Assembly (NCBI GenBank): GCA_946803715.1
Contig: CAMPET010000057.1
Coordinates: 130,516-185,887, forward strand
From: Beroe ovata
Lineage: Eukaryota > Ctenophora > Nuda > Beroida > Beroidae
Length of the DNA: 55,372 nt
Direction of reading: 5' to 3'
Part shown: positions 1 to 12,284 of the stretch, one piece after another
How positions within the stretch are numbered: position 1 is the stretch's first letter
Layout: every line of letters starts with the position of its first letter
Position numbers and translations under genes: made by a program
The notes under the pieces: model-generated
What the model was told of the DNA's origin: nothing
The model's input: the letters and a program-made list of their open reading frames with translations, nothing else
Database searches by the model: none

Positions 1-3000
1 CTCTCCCCATACCCTCTCTCCCCATAACCCCTTCCCTTGACCCCCGTCTATCGCAGCGGATATAGCAGAGTTTAACATGGTTCCTCACTTCACCGAAGGA
101 GAGAACTTCTTCACCGTGTTCTCTGTGTTCTTCCCTGCTGCCACGGGAATCATGGCGGGTGCTAACATATCAGGTAACTTCTTAGTACTTGCCATTGTAC
201 ATAACATCATTATGGTAATGATGTGTTCAATCTGTAGTTAGGCTATCAACTGCTGTGACAGGGTGGAACCCCACGGTTTCGATTCCTTGCCGCACAGAAA
301 GGATCTCCGCCGTGTTCGCCAGGCTAGGCACATAACCACTCTGGTTGACCAAAATCACGTGACAGTGTTTCTAGTATTTCATCGGCTGTATCTGTGTTCA
401 CAACCACTGTCACGTGATATAGAATTCGTGGCCCTCCCTAATAATTCCATTCTCGTTATATTACAGTCAATTCTACTCAGGAGATTTGAAGGATCCGAGT
501 GTAGCAATTCCAAAAGGAACACTACTTGCTGTGTTGATATCAACGATCACGTACTGTTTCTTCGCTGTAGAGGCGGGTAAGGGAAGAGTTGTATTGTGTT
601 GTTATGATCGTAGTTTAAACGCACTAATGGAAATGAACTGTAATGAATGAAGAGTGCTAATATGATTACCCCCTACCATTCAGCAGCATATGTTACACGT
701 GAGTGTCACGTGACAGTGTGCTTCTTGTAGTCACAGTCAAAACTGGTTTTGCCAGTTTATCTGGTTATGGAATATACTTACATGCGATTGAATCTTAATA
801 ACATGCAAACATCTAAACCAGTTGGACCGGTTAAACCAGTTCTCACATAACAGGATTTACCTGTTTTTGCGAACTATCCATTGTTGAACAAGGATTGCAC
901 TATGACATCATACAAATGAACCATTTTATATTCGACCATATCCCTCACGGTCTAGAGCATTCGCATAATTAGATGGCTTCGGCCCAAATCGATGCGCATA
1001 AAAGGGTCTTCTGGCGCGGTAAAATTTATCATGGAAGTTCCGCGCACACGTACGTCCTGATTGAATTTTCAATTGCCGCGGTTATGCGCGCGCCACTCCT
1101 CGGTTTGCAGCCGGCCATTTTCTCAACAGACGACAGTCACTGTCAGTCGTGTCGAGACGAATGTCTATGTCATAGTATGATCACAAGTGTAACACCCTCA
1201 ATCTGTCCAGGTTCCACCACTCTGTTGCTTGCAACAAATAACGTGAGTGACATGGTACCCATTCCGACAAACCTCACAGCTGCTTCTCAGTGTATCTTCA
1301 ACGACGTTCAGAAAGAATGTAACTTTGGCCTGCTCAAAGATTACGGGGTAAGTAACATGCATTCTCAATTTCTAATGAAGCATCATAAATTTCCCATCTA
1401 TAATCTTGCTGATGATTTCCCATCTATAATCCTGCTGGTATTCAGGCGATGTCAATGATGTCTGGCTACAGTCATATCATCACTATCGGTATCTTTGCTG
1501 CCACTCTATCATCCGCCCTGGCTTCACTCGTCAGCGCTCCCAAAGTATTCCAGGTAATGCCCAGATACTTTTACCAATGATAGATTTTCTGGCATTTTCC
1601 ATAGTCCTCATTGTTTTTCGCCAATTTCACTCCATTAATTGTCTTTGCCGCCATTTCGTGGTAATCCCTTCTCCCTATACCAACTCCCTATTCCAACTCC
1701 CTATACTAACTACAATTATCCCAGGCTGTATGTAAGGACAAACTTTTCCCCTACATCGGCTGGTTCGGCAAAGGTTTCGGCTCGAATGGCGAACCATACC
1801 GAGCGTACGGCCTAGCCTTGATTATCGCGGCAGCGTTTGTTTGCATCGCAGAGTTGAACGCAATCGCTCCCATCATTACGAACTTCTTCCTCATATCGTA
1901 CACGCTGATAAACTACTCCTGTTTTGAGGCCAGTCTATCCAACTCACCAGGTATGTGTGTGTGTGTGTGTCTGTGTGACGACGTGAACTCCATCACGTGT
2001 GCTACTATGGAGACTACATTAATATTGTTTCAAATCATGATATACTGATCTAGCCCCTCACCTCATATAACCCCCATAACATGGTCCCCCCCATATCTCT
2101 CGCTCCGTAATAGGGTGGAGACCATCGTACAAGTACTACAACACATGGGTGTCTCTGATCGGGTCAATCTTGTGTGCTGCTGTCATGTTCATCACCAGCT
2201 GGTGGACTGCTCTCATCACTGTAGTGATCATCTACGCGCTATACCGCTACATCGGATACAAGAAACCAGGTAATACTGTCACAATACTCAGTTCCTGTCG
2301 ACTTTTTATCCGTCTGTTAACCGATAGAAGAAGAGAGAAACAGGGAATCTGGTCAACATCGCACAATTTTTTGACCAGTGGCCAGAGTCTGGTGAAATTT
2401 GAGTACTGATGTTTGTACCTTGTATCTCGTCTATTATTCTTCACAATTATATACCCTTTCACTTTCAGCTGTGAATTGGGGGAGCAGCAAACAGGCACTC
2501 AAGTATAACACGGCACTTGGCCTAATCCATGAGGTTTCGGGCACAAGTTTCCATGTCAAGAATTTTAGACCTCAGTTCCTGGTGATGACTGGTGCCCCTT
2601 CCTCGAGACCAAGTCTCGTTAACTTTGTATCTGATGTGAGTGTGTACACTGTATATTGTAGAGTGAGCACTGTATATTGTATAGTGTACTCAGTACACTG
2701 TACATTGTGAATTGTGGTAGGTTGTGATGTATCGCATCCTATCGCATCGGTATGATGAGTTTCGCCATTTCCTTCGATATAATACAAAGTGAAACTCAGT
2801 TCCTCCATGTTTGTAGGAGGTCGAAACCTGAAATTGAGGTAATTGGTAAATTATTTGACTGTATCTTCCGTCAGATAAGCAAGGGTTACGGAGTCATGAT
2901 GTGTGGTCACGTGATTCACGCCAAGTACAAGGTGGACCACTACATATACGAGAATGACATTCTGCATGCTAACAAGTGCAAGGCATTTCACCTTCCCGTA

Positions 3001-6000
3001 TCAGCACCCACATTCCGGGCTGGGGTCAAGAACCTCATACAGAACAATGGACTAGGTACTAATACTATCATGGCCAATGCGCGACGCGGCAGTTGTCATA
3101 TGTGATATGGTGAGGGGTGTCCGCTAATAATGGATTATTGGAGGAACACCATGACATACAAATGACAAATATTTGACACACTATTGCCACGTATTTGACG
3201 CAGACTATTGTACCGCCCAGGAGCGATCAAAGCGAACACTCTGATACTGGGATACAAGCACGGATGGCAGGAGGAATCTGACGAGCTGCTCGAGGATTAT
3301 GTGGGGATAATAAAGGATGCATTCGACTACCACTATGCTGTCGGTGAGTGCTGTGGTAACACAGGAGTGTTGTGGTTACACATGCGTGCTGTGGTTACAC
3401 AGGAGTGCTGTGGTTACACAGGAGTGCTGTGGTAACACAGGAGTGCTGTGGTTACACATGAGTGCTGTGGTAACACATGAGTGTTGTGGTAACACAGGAG
3501 TGTTGTGGTAACACATGAGTGCTGTGGTTACACANTCAGGAGTAGACAAAGAGGGATATGGAGGTTAACGCCATTAAAAGTTTTATGAATATTATCATTT
3601 TGAGAGTTTAACTTCAAAATTCTGATAGTTCACTCAATTAATAGTTCACATAAACAAGCGGGACCATACAATTTCAGGAGTTTGCTTAAAACCCTGTCCA
3701 GTGTCAGCTAATTCTCATACCTTAGGTCTACCTCTTCTAACTCTTCCCAGCTTAAGGTTCGGCCCGATGCTAATTTGATGTAGCGAGGAAGCACTCGGGC
3801 CAGAACCGACATCCTTGTACTCTTGTCTCCTTGCCTCTCCAGGCAGTATCTGGAGAGGGTTTTCAGCAAACTCCTGAAATTGTTATGGTACCGCTTGTTT
3901 ATGTGCTCTATTGATTGATTGAGCTATCAACATTTCTAAATTACACTCATTGTTTTCATAAAACTTTTAATGGCGTTTACCTCCAGATTCCTCGTTCTCT
4001 ACTCCTTATGGAAGGATTCTCCTTAAATGACAAGCATTTTTTCCCGTGCGGGGTTGTTTTGATGCCACAGAAAAACCTGTCGCTCTGGACAGTTTTCTGT
4101 GGCATCGACAGGATATCTGGTGGATGTATTGCGGAATCAATACCACTGCCAGAACTAGCCATATTCACTTCAAATGAGCTATTGACAAATGATATTCAAT
4201 TCAATGATCAGAATTTAAAGATTATAATCGAAGAAATATGGTAATTGACTACTTAGTCCGTGGTAATTCGGAATGGAAAGTGTTGACAAATTCCACTGTG
4301 ATATATAAGGTACGTCGTACTGAACGCTCGATTTTGCGTGTTTGATTGTTTGAATAAACTTATAGATTGAGATTATAAATGCGCGCCGCGCGCGCGAGCC
4401 GGAGTTCACTCTCAGATTGAAAGAAGATCCGAGCGCGTCTCGGATGAAACCAATCCGAGCGTCTCTCGGATCATCGCTCGGATCACGCTCGTTTTTGAGC
4501 TCGTTTCCCCTCGTAACACTCTCGGATCACCCTCGTACCCCTCTGGGATCCCCTCGTAGCCCCCTAGGAAGGGGGATGGGATTCGAAAAATCCGAGCGTA
4601 TTAGAATCCACCAAAATGGAGCCGTGTGCCGCGGTTATGCGCGCGCCACTCCCCGGTTTGCAGCCATTTTCTCAACAGATGACAGTCAGTCATGTCGAGA
4701 CGAATGTCTATGTCGTGTTAAGATTATCACAATTTTAACACCCTCAATCTGTCCAGGTTCCACCACTCTGTTGCTTGCAACAAATAACGTGAGTGACATG
4801 GTACCCATTCCGACAAACCTCACAGCTGCTTCTCTGTGTATCTTCAACGACGTTCAGAAAGAATGTAACTTTGGGTTGCTCAAAGATTACGGGGTAAGTA
4901 ACATGCATTCTCAATTTCTAATGAAGCATCATAAATTTCCCATCTATAATCTTGCTGATGATTTCCCATCTATAATCCTGCTGGTATTCAGGCGATGTCA
5001 ATGATGTCTGGCTACAGTCATATCATCACTATCGGTATCTTTGCTGCCACTCTATCATCCGCCCTGGCTTCACTCGTCAGCGCTCCCAAAGTATTCCAGG
5101 TAATGCCCAGATACTTTTACCAATGATAGATTTTCTGGCATTTTCCATAGTCCTCATTGTTTTTCGCCAATTTCACTCCATTAATTGTCTTTGCCGCCAT
5201 TTCGTGGTAATCCCTTCTCCCTATACCAACTCCCTATTCCAACTCCCTATACTAACTACAATTATCCCAGGCTGTATGTAAGGACAAACTTTTCCCCTAC
5301 ATCGGCTGGTTTGGCAAAGGTTTCGGCTCGAATGGCGAACCATACCGAGCGTACGGCCTAGCCTTGATTATCGCGGCAGCGTTTGTTTGTATCGCTGAGT
5401 TGAACGCAATCGCTCCCATCATTACGAACTTCTTCCTCATATCGTACACACTGATAAACTACTCCTGTTTTGAGGCCAGTCTGTCCAACTCACCAGGTAT
5501 GTGTGTCTGTGTTTGTGTCTGTCTGTCTGTGTGTCTGTGTGACGACGTGAACTCCATCACGTGTGCTACTATGGAGACTACATTAATATTGTTTCAACTC
5601 ATGATACACTGATCTAGCCCCTCACCTCAAGATAACCCCCATAACATGGTCCCCCCATATCTCTCGCTCCGTAATAGGGTGGCGACCATCGTACAAGTAC
5701 TACAACACCTGGGTGTCTCTGATCGGGTCAATCTTGTGTGCTGCTGTCATGTTCATAACCAGCTGGTGGACTGCTCTCATCACTGTAGTGATCATCTACG
5801 CGCTATACCGCTACATCGGATACAAGAAACCAGGTAATACTGTCACAATACTGTCACAATACAACAAAAAGTCACAATAAAAAGTCATAATACTGTTACA
5901 ATACTGTTACAATACTGTCACAATACAATAAAAAGTTCCTGTCGACTTTTTATCCGTCTGTTAACCGATAGAAGAAGAGAGAAACGGGGAATATGGTCAA

Positions 6001-8769
6001 AATCACACAATTTTTTGGCCAGTGGCCACTGTCTGGTGAAATTTGAGTACTGATGTTTGTACTTTGTATCTCGTCTATAATTCTTCACAATTATATACTC
6101 TTTCACTTTCAGCTGTGAATTGGGGGAGCAGCAAACAGGCACTCAAGTACAACACGGCACTTGGCCTAATCCATGAGGTATCGGGCACAAGTTTCCATGT
6201 CAAGAATTTTCGACCTCAGTTCCTGGTGATGACTGGTGCTCCTTCCTCAAGACCAAGTCTCGTTAACTTTGTATCTGATGTGAGTGTGTACACTGTATAT
6301 TGTAGAGTGAGCACTGTATATTGTACACAGTACACTGTACATGGTGAATTGTGATAGGGTGTGATGTATCGCATCCTATCTCATTGGTATGACGAGTTTA
6401 GCCACTTCCCTCGATATAATACAAAGTGAAACTCAGTTCCTCCATGTTTGTAGGAGGTTGAAACCTGAAATTGAGGTAATTGGTAAATTATTAGACTGTA
6501 TCTTCGTCAGATAAGCAAGGGTTACGGAGTCATGATGTGTGGTCACGTGATTCACGCCAAGTACAAGGTGGACCACTACATATACGAGAATGACATTCTG
6601 CATGCTAACAAGTGCAAGGCATTTCACCTTCCCGTATCAGCACCCACATTCCGGGCTGGGGTCAAGAACCTCATACAGAACAATGGACTAGGTACTAATA
6701 CTATCATGGCCAATGCGCGACGCGGCAGTTGTCATATGTGATATGGTGAGGGGTGTCCGCTAATAATGGATTATTGGAGGAACACCATGACATACAAATG
6801 ACAAATATTTGACACACTATTGCCACGTATTTGACGCAGACTATTGTACCGCCCAGGAGCGATCAAAGCGAACACTCTGATACTGGGATACAAGCACGGA
6901 TGGCAGGAGGAATCTGACGAGCTGCTCGAGGATTATGTGGGGATAATAAAGGACGCATTCGACTACCACTATGCTGTCGGTGAGTGCTGTGGTTACACAG
7001 GAGTGCTGTGGTAACACATGAGTTCTGTGGTAACACAGGAGTGTTGTAACACAAGAGTATTGTGGTAACACAAGAGTGCTGTGGTAACACAGGTATTGAG
7101 TGGGTACTCACTACTCAGCTGATATGAAGATAACCCGGCCTCGCTCCTCAGGAATATTGAGGTATAGTGGTAAGCTGGATATAAAAGGACTGCGTGAGGA
7201 TGACCTGACCCTATTTAGTGAGGAGTCAGTCGAGGAGGAAGTGCCTGACAGCAACCTGGCAGCCAGCAAGGAGCTACTAGCCGGTTAGTAAACCATCATG
7301 ACGGGGTAGTATAGTTATCCCTAACAATTATTTTACTATTCTACTTCTCAAATTGAATGCGATTGCACGCCATCATAATGGAGCAAAATCACCACCCCAG
7401 CTGACAAGGACAGCTCTCCTCCCTCTGTCATAGACGAGCTGGCCGAACCCGTGGGTGGCTCGACCGGTGCCTCAGCAGTTAATCTCGTGGTAACGGGCCC
7501 GGACGCCGGGACTCCTGGCGACGTGTTGTCTGGCAATATGGACATCGAGATGAATGTTATCAATCCTCGTGCTGAGACTCCGGCTGCAGAGCTGATATTT
7601 GAGAAACATCGCTTCTCCGAGGGGAAGCCAAGAGGTTGGTGGTTACTATGGTTACTGCCCCGCATCATTACACCACTCTATCGTCTTATGTAGCTATCAT
7701 CCTGTGAACCAGACTAATAGGGACCCTATTGGTACCAGGTACAATTGACGTGTTTTGGTTGTCCGATGACGGGGGATTGAGTATCCTGATACCATACCTG
7801 CTCTCACAGAGCAGCTTCTGGAAAAACACGACACTCCGAGTCTTTGCTACTGGCAAACAGGCGGTAAGTACTGCACCTGTGGGGTACAATAATACCTAGA
7901 CAAATGTCACATTGTCATAACTGTTGAGTCACCCAATAATAATAATATGTGTTCCAACGACGCAATGAGTGAGGCATCTTATTCTTCATTTCAGGAAATG
8001 GGGTACGATAAGGCCCGCATGGCATCTCTGCTCAACAAGTTCAGGATAGAATTCTCCAGTGTAGAGATTGTCAGTGGGCTAGACATACCGGCGTCCAAAG
8101 CCAGGTAATTTGTCGGCAAGTATTAACAAGGTGTATTTGTGTCTCTTGCAGAATTTGCTCAATGATTTGTGAAACCGCTGTACAATGCGAAGCGGTATGC
8201 GTCAGTGCTGAAGTGATGCGGAGAGATGATTCCCAAGGACGAAACTAATTCGTACAAATGTTACAGTGTGGACGCCTACTTCACGACCATGCCTGGTGAT
8301 GATGACCAGAAACTGACTGACGCAAAGACGATGCAATACATCAGAATTGGTGAACTGGTCAAGGAAAATGTTACGGCAGAGACTCAACTGGTCGTTCTGT
8401 GAGTAGAGTCCTCCCTTTCCCACCCCATATTCCACTATTCACATTCACCCCATCTTTATCAGTATCACTCTACCTTTTTCACCTCCCTCCTCTCCACTCC
8501 TTCCACAGTGTGGAAGGAGTGGAATCCACACACCCTTCATTCCACACACCCCTCATTCCACACATCCCTCATACACCCTCTTTTCTCATTCCGCACTCCC
8601 ATCTTTCCCTCTAAATCTAATGCCCCCCTCTCCCAGGACACTGCCTGTGCCCCGTGACCACACCCCAGCCCGACTGTACATGTCATGGCTGGAAACCCAG
8701 AGTGCAACACTACCCCCTATCCTGCTTCTCCGTGGTAACCAGCAGGATGCCCTCACCTTCTACTGCTAG
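1..8769 (+). CDS. SLC12 Na-K-Cl cotransporter (NKCC type), 5' end outside window
   Basis: Electroneutral cation-chloride cotransporter of the plasma membrane; the NKCC/NCC branch moves Na+, K+ and Cl- together. Exons read as ..-173, 481-576, then block 1 (1211-1347, 1446-1553, 1725-1950, 2114-2269, 2469-2635, 2875-3055, 3221-3343), block 2 (4757-4893, 4992-5099, 5271-5496, 5678-5833, 6113-6279, 6511-6691, 6857-6979), then 7152-7283, 7401-7634, 7739-7863, 7995-8104, 8267-8398 and 8637-8769. Diagnostic peptides are [33 protein letters not shown], the C-terminal [13 protein letters not shown], and an ending ([15 protein letters not shown]) that matches the NKCC end pattern. All junctions keep frame. 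A cysteine-bearing extracellular loop lies at 1211-1347. Transcripts using one block give a normal-length C-terminal half. Block 2 is probably the genuine partner of the downstream exons; see the duplication entries. NKCC type is favoured over KCC, but ion specificity is inferred. Confidence 0.9.
577..1210 (+). other. SLC12 intron
   Basis: Non-coding, between the [13 protein letters not shown] exon and the first exon of block 1. It holds short CAGTT-containing repeats at 735-845 (for example AAACCAGTTGGACCGGTTAA). The start of the duplicated segment is at about 1075. No other feature seen. Confidence 0.7.
1211..3343 (+). repeat. SLC12 exon block, copy 1
   Basis: Seven exons totalling 1098 nt (366 codons), encoding transmembrane core helices and the start of the cytoplasmic C-terminus. 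The block enters and leaves in phase 1, so either copy can be joined to the flanking exons without a frameshift. Similarity to copy 2 starts upstream of the first exon at about 1075 (GCCGCGGTTATGCGCGCG) and runs through the introns to the minisatellite after 3343. Downstream C-terminal exons are absent behind this copy. Confidence 0.85.
3344..3534 (+). repeat. Minisatellite of about 18-20 bp units, ending at an N
   Basis: Tandem copies of a unit like GGAGTGCTGTGGTTACACA fill the intron start right after the donor of the last exon of SLC12 block 1. They end at the ambiguous base 3535. A shorter array of the same unit follows block 2 at about 6980-7095. Confidence 0.85.
3538..4001. mobile_element. 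Foldback / long-terminal-inverted-repeat MITE
   Basis: The left arm (about 3538-3705) and right arm (about 3843-4001) are imperfect reverse complements. The ends read GGAGTAGACAAAGAGG on the left and, reverse-complemented, GGAGTAGAGAACGAGG on the right. Inside, GCCATTAAAAGTTTTATGAA is shared exactly, and ACAATTTCAGGAGTTTGCT recurs in both arms. No transposase frame is visible, so it is non-autonomous. The left end abuts the N at 3535, so no target-site duplication can be read. Confidence 0.75.
4002..4756. other. Inter-block spacer with short hairpin and CpG-rich palindromes
   Basis: No gene is recognised. At 4060-4112 TGATGCCACAGAAAA pairs with TTTTCTGTGGCATCGACA as a hairpin. At 4384-4600 there is a CG-rich stretch with repeated GATCCGAGCG / CGCTCGGATC palindromic units. 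Homology with the upstream flank of SLC12 block 1 starts at about 4627. Confidence 0.6.
4757..6979 (+). repeat. SLC12 exon block, copy 2
   Basis: Same seven exons as copy 1 with identical exon lengths (137, 108, 226, 156, 167, 181, 123). Of the roughly 16 coding differences I noted by eye, nearly all are synonymous; the exception is Q to L in the extracellular-loop exon (TCTCAGTGT against TCTCTGTGT). Introns differ by small indels, for example an added run of ACTGTCACAATAC near 5840-5930. Homology begins at about 4627. It is followed directly by the C-terminal exons. Confidence 0.85.
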
Positions 8770-9547
8770 CAATATAATATGTGACTATGTGAGCGCCGTG
8801 TGAGTAGTGAGTACATCACTTCAGAGTAGTGAGTACCTACATGATTTGGACCTGTTTCTGTTGACACTTAGGAGAGGACAAAGTGACAGATGATTTAGTT
8901 TATTATCATTAGGATGAAATTTTATAGTTTCTGGATCCGATGTAGAATGGGGGTCACTATTTCCATAGTAACGCAGTGGTACTGATAGCAATACACATTT
9001 TGAGGTCCTCGGCAAAGGAATCGGTTATGTTGTGATCCCCAATTTTAGTCGGATTCCATGGAATTGAGTGCACGCTTTTTATTTTGTAATATTTGTATTT
9101 TGTATGCCCTTATGTGAAGCAATCTCAATTATCTTAAAAGCTAATTTGGGCGGTGAGAACGTCATAACAATAAGTTTGCGGACATTGTTGAAAGTCTGAT
9201 ACTTGATAGTGTTGATAGATAGTTTGCTATTATTATTTAGAGGCATATTAAAATGGCTTTCGAAGGGCATCGTGAATGAAAAATGCCCACTATAATACTC
9301 TTCAAATAGGAGAGGTGTTATGTTGTTGAATTAGGGTTGTCCAACCTAAAGTGTAGGGAAAAGTTGTGCCAGCGTTCTTGGTTTGTATTTGCATTAATTG
9401 GCGGAGTCGAAGGAAAGTACATATCCAAATCCTGTCTTTATACCCGTGTTCACAATCAGTCTTTTTCAGCAAGATTTGTACATTTTGGACAGTTCATATT
9501 TTTTGCGAGCATCTCTCGGAGGTTTATTCTGTGTTTTGAAACTTCTT
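8770..9547. other. 3' flank of SLC12; no gene seen
   Basis: Mostly AT-rich sequence after the SLC12 stop codon, probably 3' UTR and intergenic. No reading frame here resembles a known protein and none shows a convincing exon structure. Confidence 0.6.
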
Positions 9548-9934
9548 TGGGAGCTGTCACATATGACGTAATTTTTTGACCCGTGGTCATCTTTCCCTTA
9601 CCCGCTCCCCAATGCTGACGTCATCATTTGCCAAACCCTTTCAATTTTGCAAATCAAAATTGGGTGATATCTGTTCAGAATGATGATGCACATTATCACT
9701 ATCTGATATTATTTTTGTGGTCAGAACCCCATGGATCACCTTAGTTGAATAAAAGCACGAATCAAAAAAAAAAAAAACATTAACTCATTAATTTCAAAAT
9801 TTTCTGGAAAAAAACACAAAAATTGCTGACGTCATCAAAGCCAAAACCCCTACCTCCCCCCTGTCATCTTCTGGTATCATTTGGAAACCCCTTCCCCCTT
9901 TGGCTGATGACGTGATATTATGTGATGGCTCCCT
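9548..9934. mobile_element. MITE with ATCACATATGACGTCA-type terminal inverted repeats (copy 1)
   Basis: The left end reads GGGAGCTGTCACATATGACG. The right end, reverse-complemented, reads GGGAGCCATCACATAATATC, followed by ACGTCATC. Internally there are further TGACGTCATC motifs (about 9616 and 9830) and a stretch at about 9650-9720 that matches the reverse complement of the element at 28211-28611. No coding capacity; non-autonomous. Confidence 0.7.
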
Positions 9935-10594
9935 TTTCTTCTAGTTCTATGAATTGTAGTCTTAGCGTAGTTAAATAATGAGGAACTGGAATTATAACCT
10001 AGACACGGATTATTATGTTGGAGAGATATTTATCAAAAGCTGGAGTAATTTCAATTAGCATATTATGTGTTAACATGTAGGTTTTGTTTGTTTTATAAAA
10101 GAGTTGAAAATTGAAAAAAAGAGGGCCGTGCATGAGCAGCAACCCGGCATGAATAACTTGAGATTAACCCCACTCACGATACTCAAAGCGCAAGGAGTTG
10201 TTTTAGTGTTATCGTATAACTATTCACTAATAAATCCTAATCCTCATGGATCACTAATTATATTAACGAACGCGGCTGTGAATGTGCCGAACAGAACCAA
10301 GACTGGGGGCCGGAGGACATGAATTAGAAAAAACATGCTAATTTTGCGGACGTCATTTTTTAAGTTTAACGACCTTCACGGTAGATCCGATAAGTTGAAC
10401 TTGATAATGTTCACAGGGGGAGCTGGCGATACTCTGGACAGATTCTGTCCAGAACTTGTTCATATGATGCTTAATGTTTATATCAATATCAAATGCTGTA
10501 CCAATACCTAAACCTTCATAGTACTTGTCCCTTGCTACCAGTAAACAGTGTTTCATTCTCAACCATTTATATCACAAACACAATGTCTCTCCCA
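9935..10594. other. Intergenic / 3' flank of the SLC35G gene; no gene seen
   Basis: AT-rich sequence between the MITE and the stop codon of the minus-strand transporter. It probably contains that gene's 3' UTR. No convincing coding exon. Confidence 0.5.
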
Positions 10595-12284
10595 CTACTC
10601 ATTTTCCTGATCGGTGATGAGTTTCTCCCCTCCTAATTCCCCCGATGGAGCACTATAATAGATATTCCCCACGGCACTGCCCAGGGTGGCAGTCACCACC
10701 AGTGCACACCCCAGCAATGAGAGGGGGGAGTAGGAGTGGTGGAATAGGAGCGTGTCCATCAGGAATGTAATGAGGATGTCTATGTTGCGCACCAGGGCAA
10801 CCGGAGCAGGTTGCTCGTGTTGTAGAGCAACATTCAGACTGAAACTACCTGTATGGTATTGTGGTGATATTTGACTTCATTTACTCTGCAATGAGACATG
10901 TTGCCAGCCAAATAACATCTCCTAGTTGTACTTTATATACAGCAGTAAGGAAACATTGTTTTTGCAATACCTGTCACAGCAAAAACACTGACGGCAAGTA
11001 GCCACACCCACTGATCTGTGTTGATAGTTTCCCGCGGACTCTGTAGAAAATGGGGAAGTTGCATAACACACACCAAGGCACTCAGACACACATTGCTGAC
11101 TCCCAGATAGAATACTGGAATCACGAAGTGTGCGTTGATCTGTCTGAACATGTTGCAACAAATTAATTACAGAAGAGCTACAAATCTGTGGAGCAACTCT
11201 CGCAATATCGAGCAATAGCAATTAATAAGCTTAAGCTGACATCACACCAAACTTTCAAATTCAATTCTCTTAGCTTTCTCTCTCTATGTCTATCAGAAAA
11301 ACCACTATCACCGCAACCAAATCTGAAAGTCAAATTCGAATCCGGAAGTAAATCAATGAGAAGCCCCTGCACTGTGCACAATACCTATAAATTACCTGAC
11401 AATGATGAAGGTTGCGCCGGTTACGGCTGTGGCGATAGAAACCACCAGATAACCCATGATATTGTCCCACCACGGTGTGGTTGTTATCTCGTCATGATGG
11501 GCATGAAGTGGATCACCGCTCATAACATCACCATAGTGTGTGATGAGCAGAACCCCACCACTACACACCACGCCACACACCACTGTTNTACCCCCCCCCC
11601 CCCTGTATGTCTATCAGAAAAACCACTATCACCGCAACCAATTCTGAAAGTCAAATTCGAATCCGGAAGTAAATCAATGAGAAGCCCCTCCACAATACCT
11701 ATAAATTACCTGACAATGATGAAGGTTGCAGCGGTGACGGCTGTGGCGATAGAAACCACCAGATAACCCATGATATTGTCCCACCACGGTGTCGTTGTTA
11801 TCTCGTCATGATGGGCATGATGTGGATCACCACTCATAACATCACCATAGTGTGTGATGAGCAGTACCCCACCACTACACACCACGCCACACACCACTGT
11901 TACCATGGAAATATGAGATCGCAAGAACACACGCTCCATCGCTGCCACAAACAGGGGACACGTTGAAATGATAACTGTGGCCGCTCCAAGGGGGATGACT
12001 TTGAATGAGAAGTAAATTCCGTAGATAGCCAGGAAGCCGAGTACCCCAAACCCGACGAGAGGAAGCACTTTACCATGACCACTGTAGAGGAGATGCTCGT
12101 GCCACAGACAGGAATTGAGAATGACTGCAGCACAGGACTGTACGACTGACCGCACGAGTAGAATGAGGGACAGGGGAAGGGTAACACACATCTTCACACA
12201 CAGTGAAGCCAGGGCAAAGCAAACTCCCGATAGTGTAGTGAAGACAAGGGCCAGGACCTTGCCATGGGAAGCCATGTTTCTCAA
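10595..12284 (-). CDS. SLC35G-like EamA/drug-metabolite transporter
   Basis: Multi-pass membrane protein of the EamA (DMT) superfamily, closest in feel to SLC35G1/TMEM20; substrate unknown. Three coding exons on the minus strand: 12284-11710, 11143-10971 and 10848-10595, joining in frame to 333 aa, or 330 if the second ATG at 12275 is used. Exon 1 carries five to six hydrophobic helices, including LGAATVIISTCPLFVAAMER, a typical EamA repeat-1 end. Exon 3 carries HEQPAPVALVRNIDILITF, like the family motif in which a new contributor replaces the resident helix pair, and ends GGEKLITDQENE. The length fits the usual ten-helix fold. Intron 1 contains a partial second copy of exon 1 next to an N, probably an assembly artefact. 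Family confident, substrate not. Confidence 0.85.
11396..11586 (-). pseudogene. Partial duplicate of SLC35G exon 1 (3' part)
   Basis: This repeats the last 63 codons of exon 1, including its splice donor, and lies within intron 1. Flanking intron sequence is also repeated (about 11290-11395 against about 11608-11709). The copy stops at the N at 11587, which precedes a poly-C run. Two residues differ (LHAHHDE / HHAHHDE and AVTGATF / AVTAATF). It has no upstream half and no acceptor. It is either an unmerged allele or a true partial tandem duplication. Confidence 0.7.

Noticed and set aside
3915-4244. 109-codon frame between the SLC12 blocks
   Set aside because: It overlaps the right arm of the foldback element and a hairpin; no domain or splice support.
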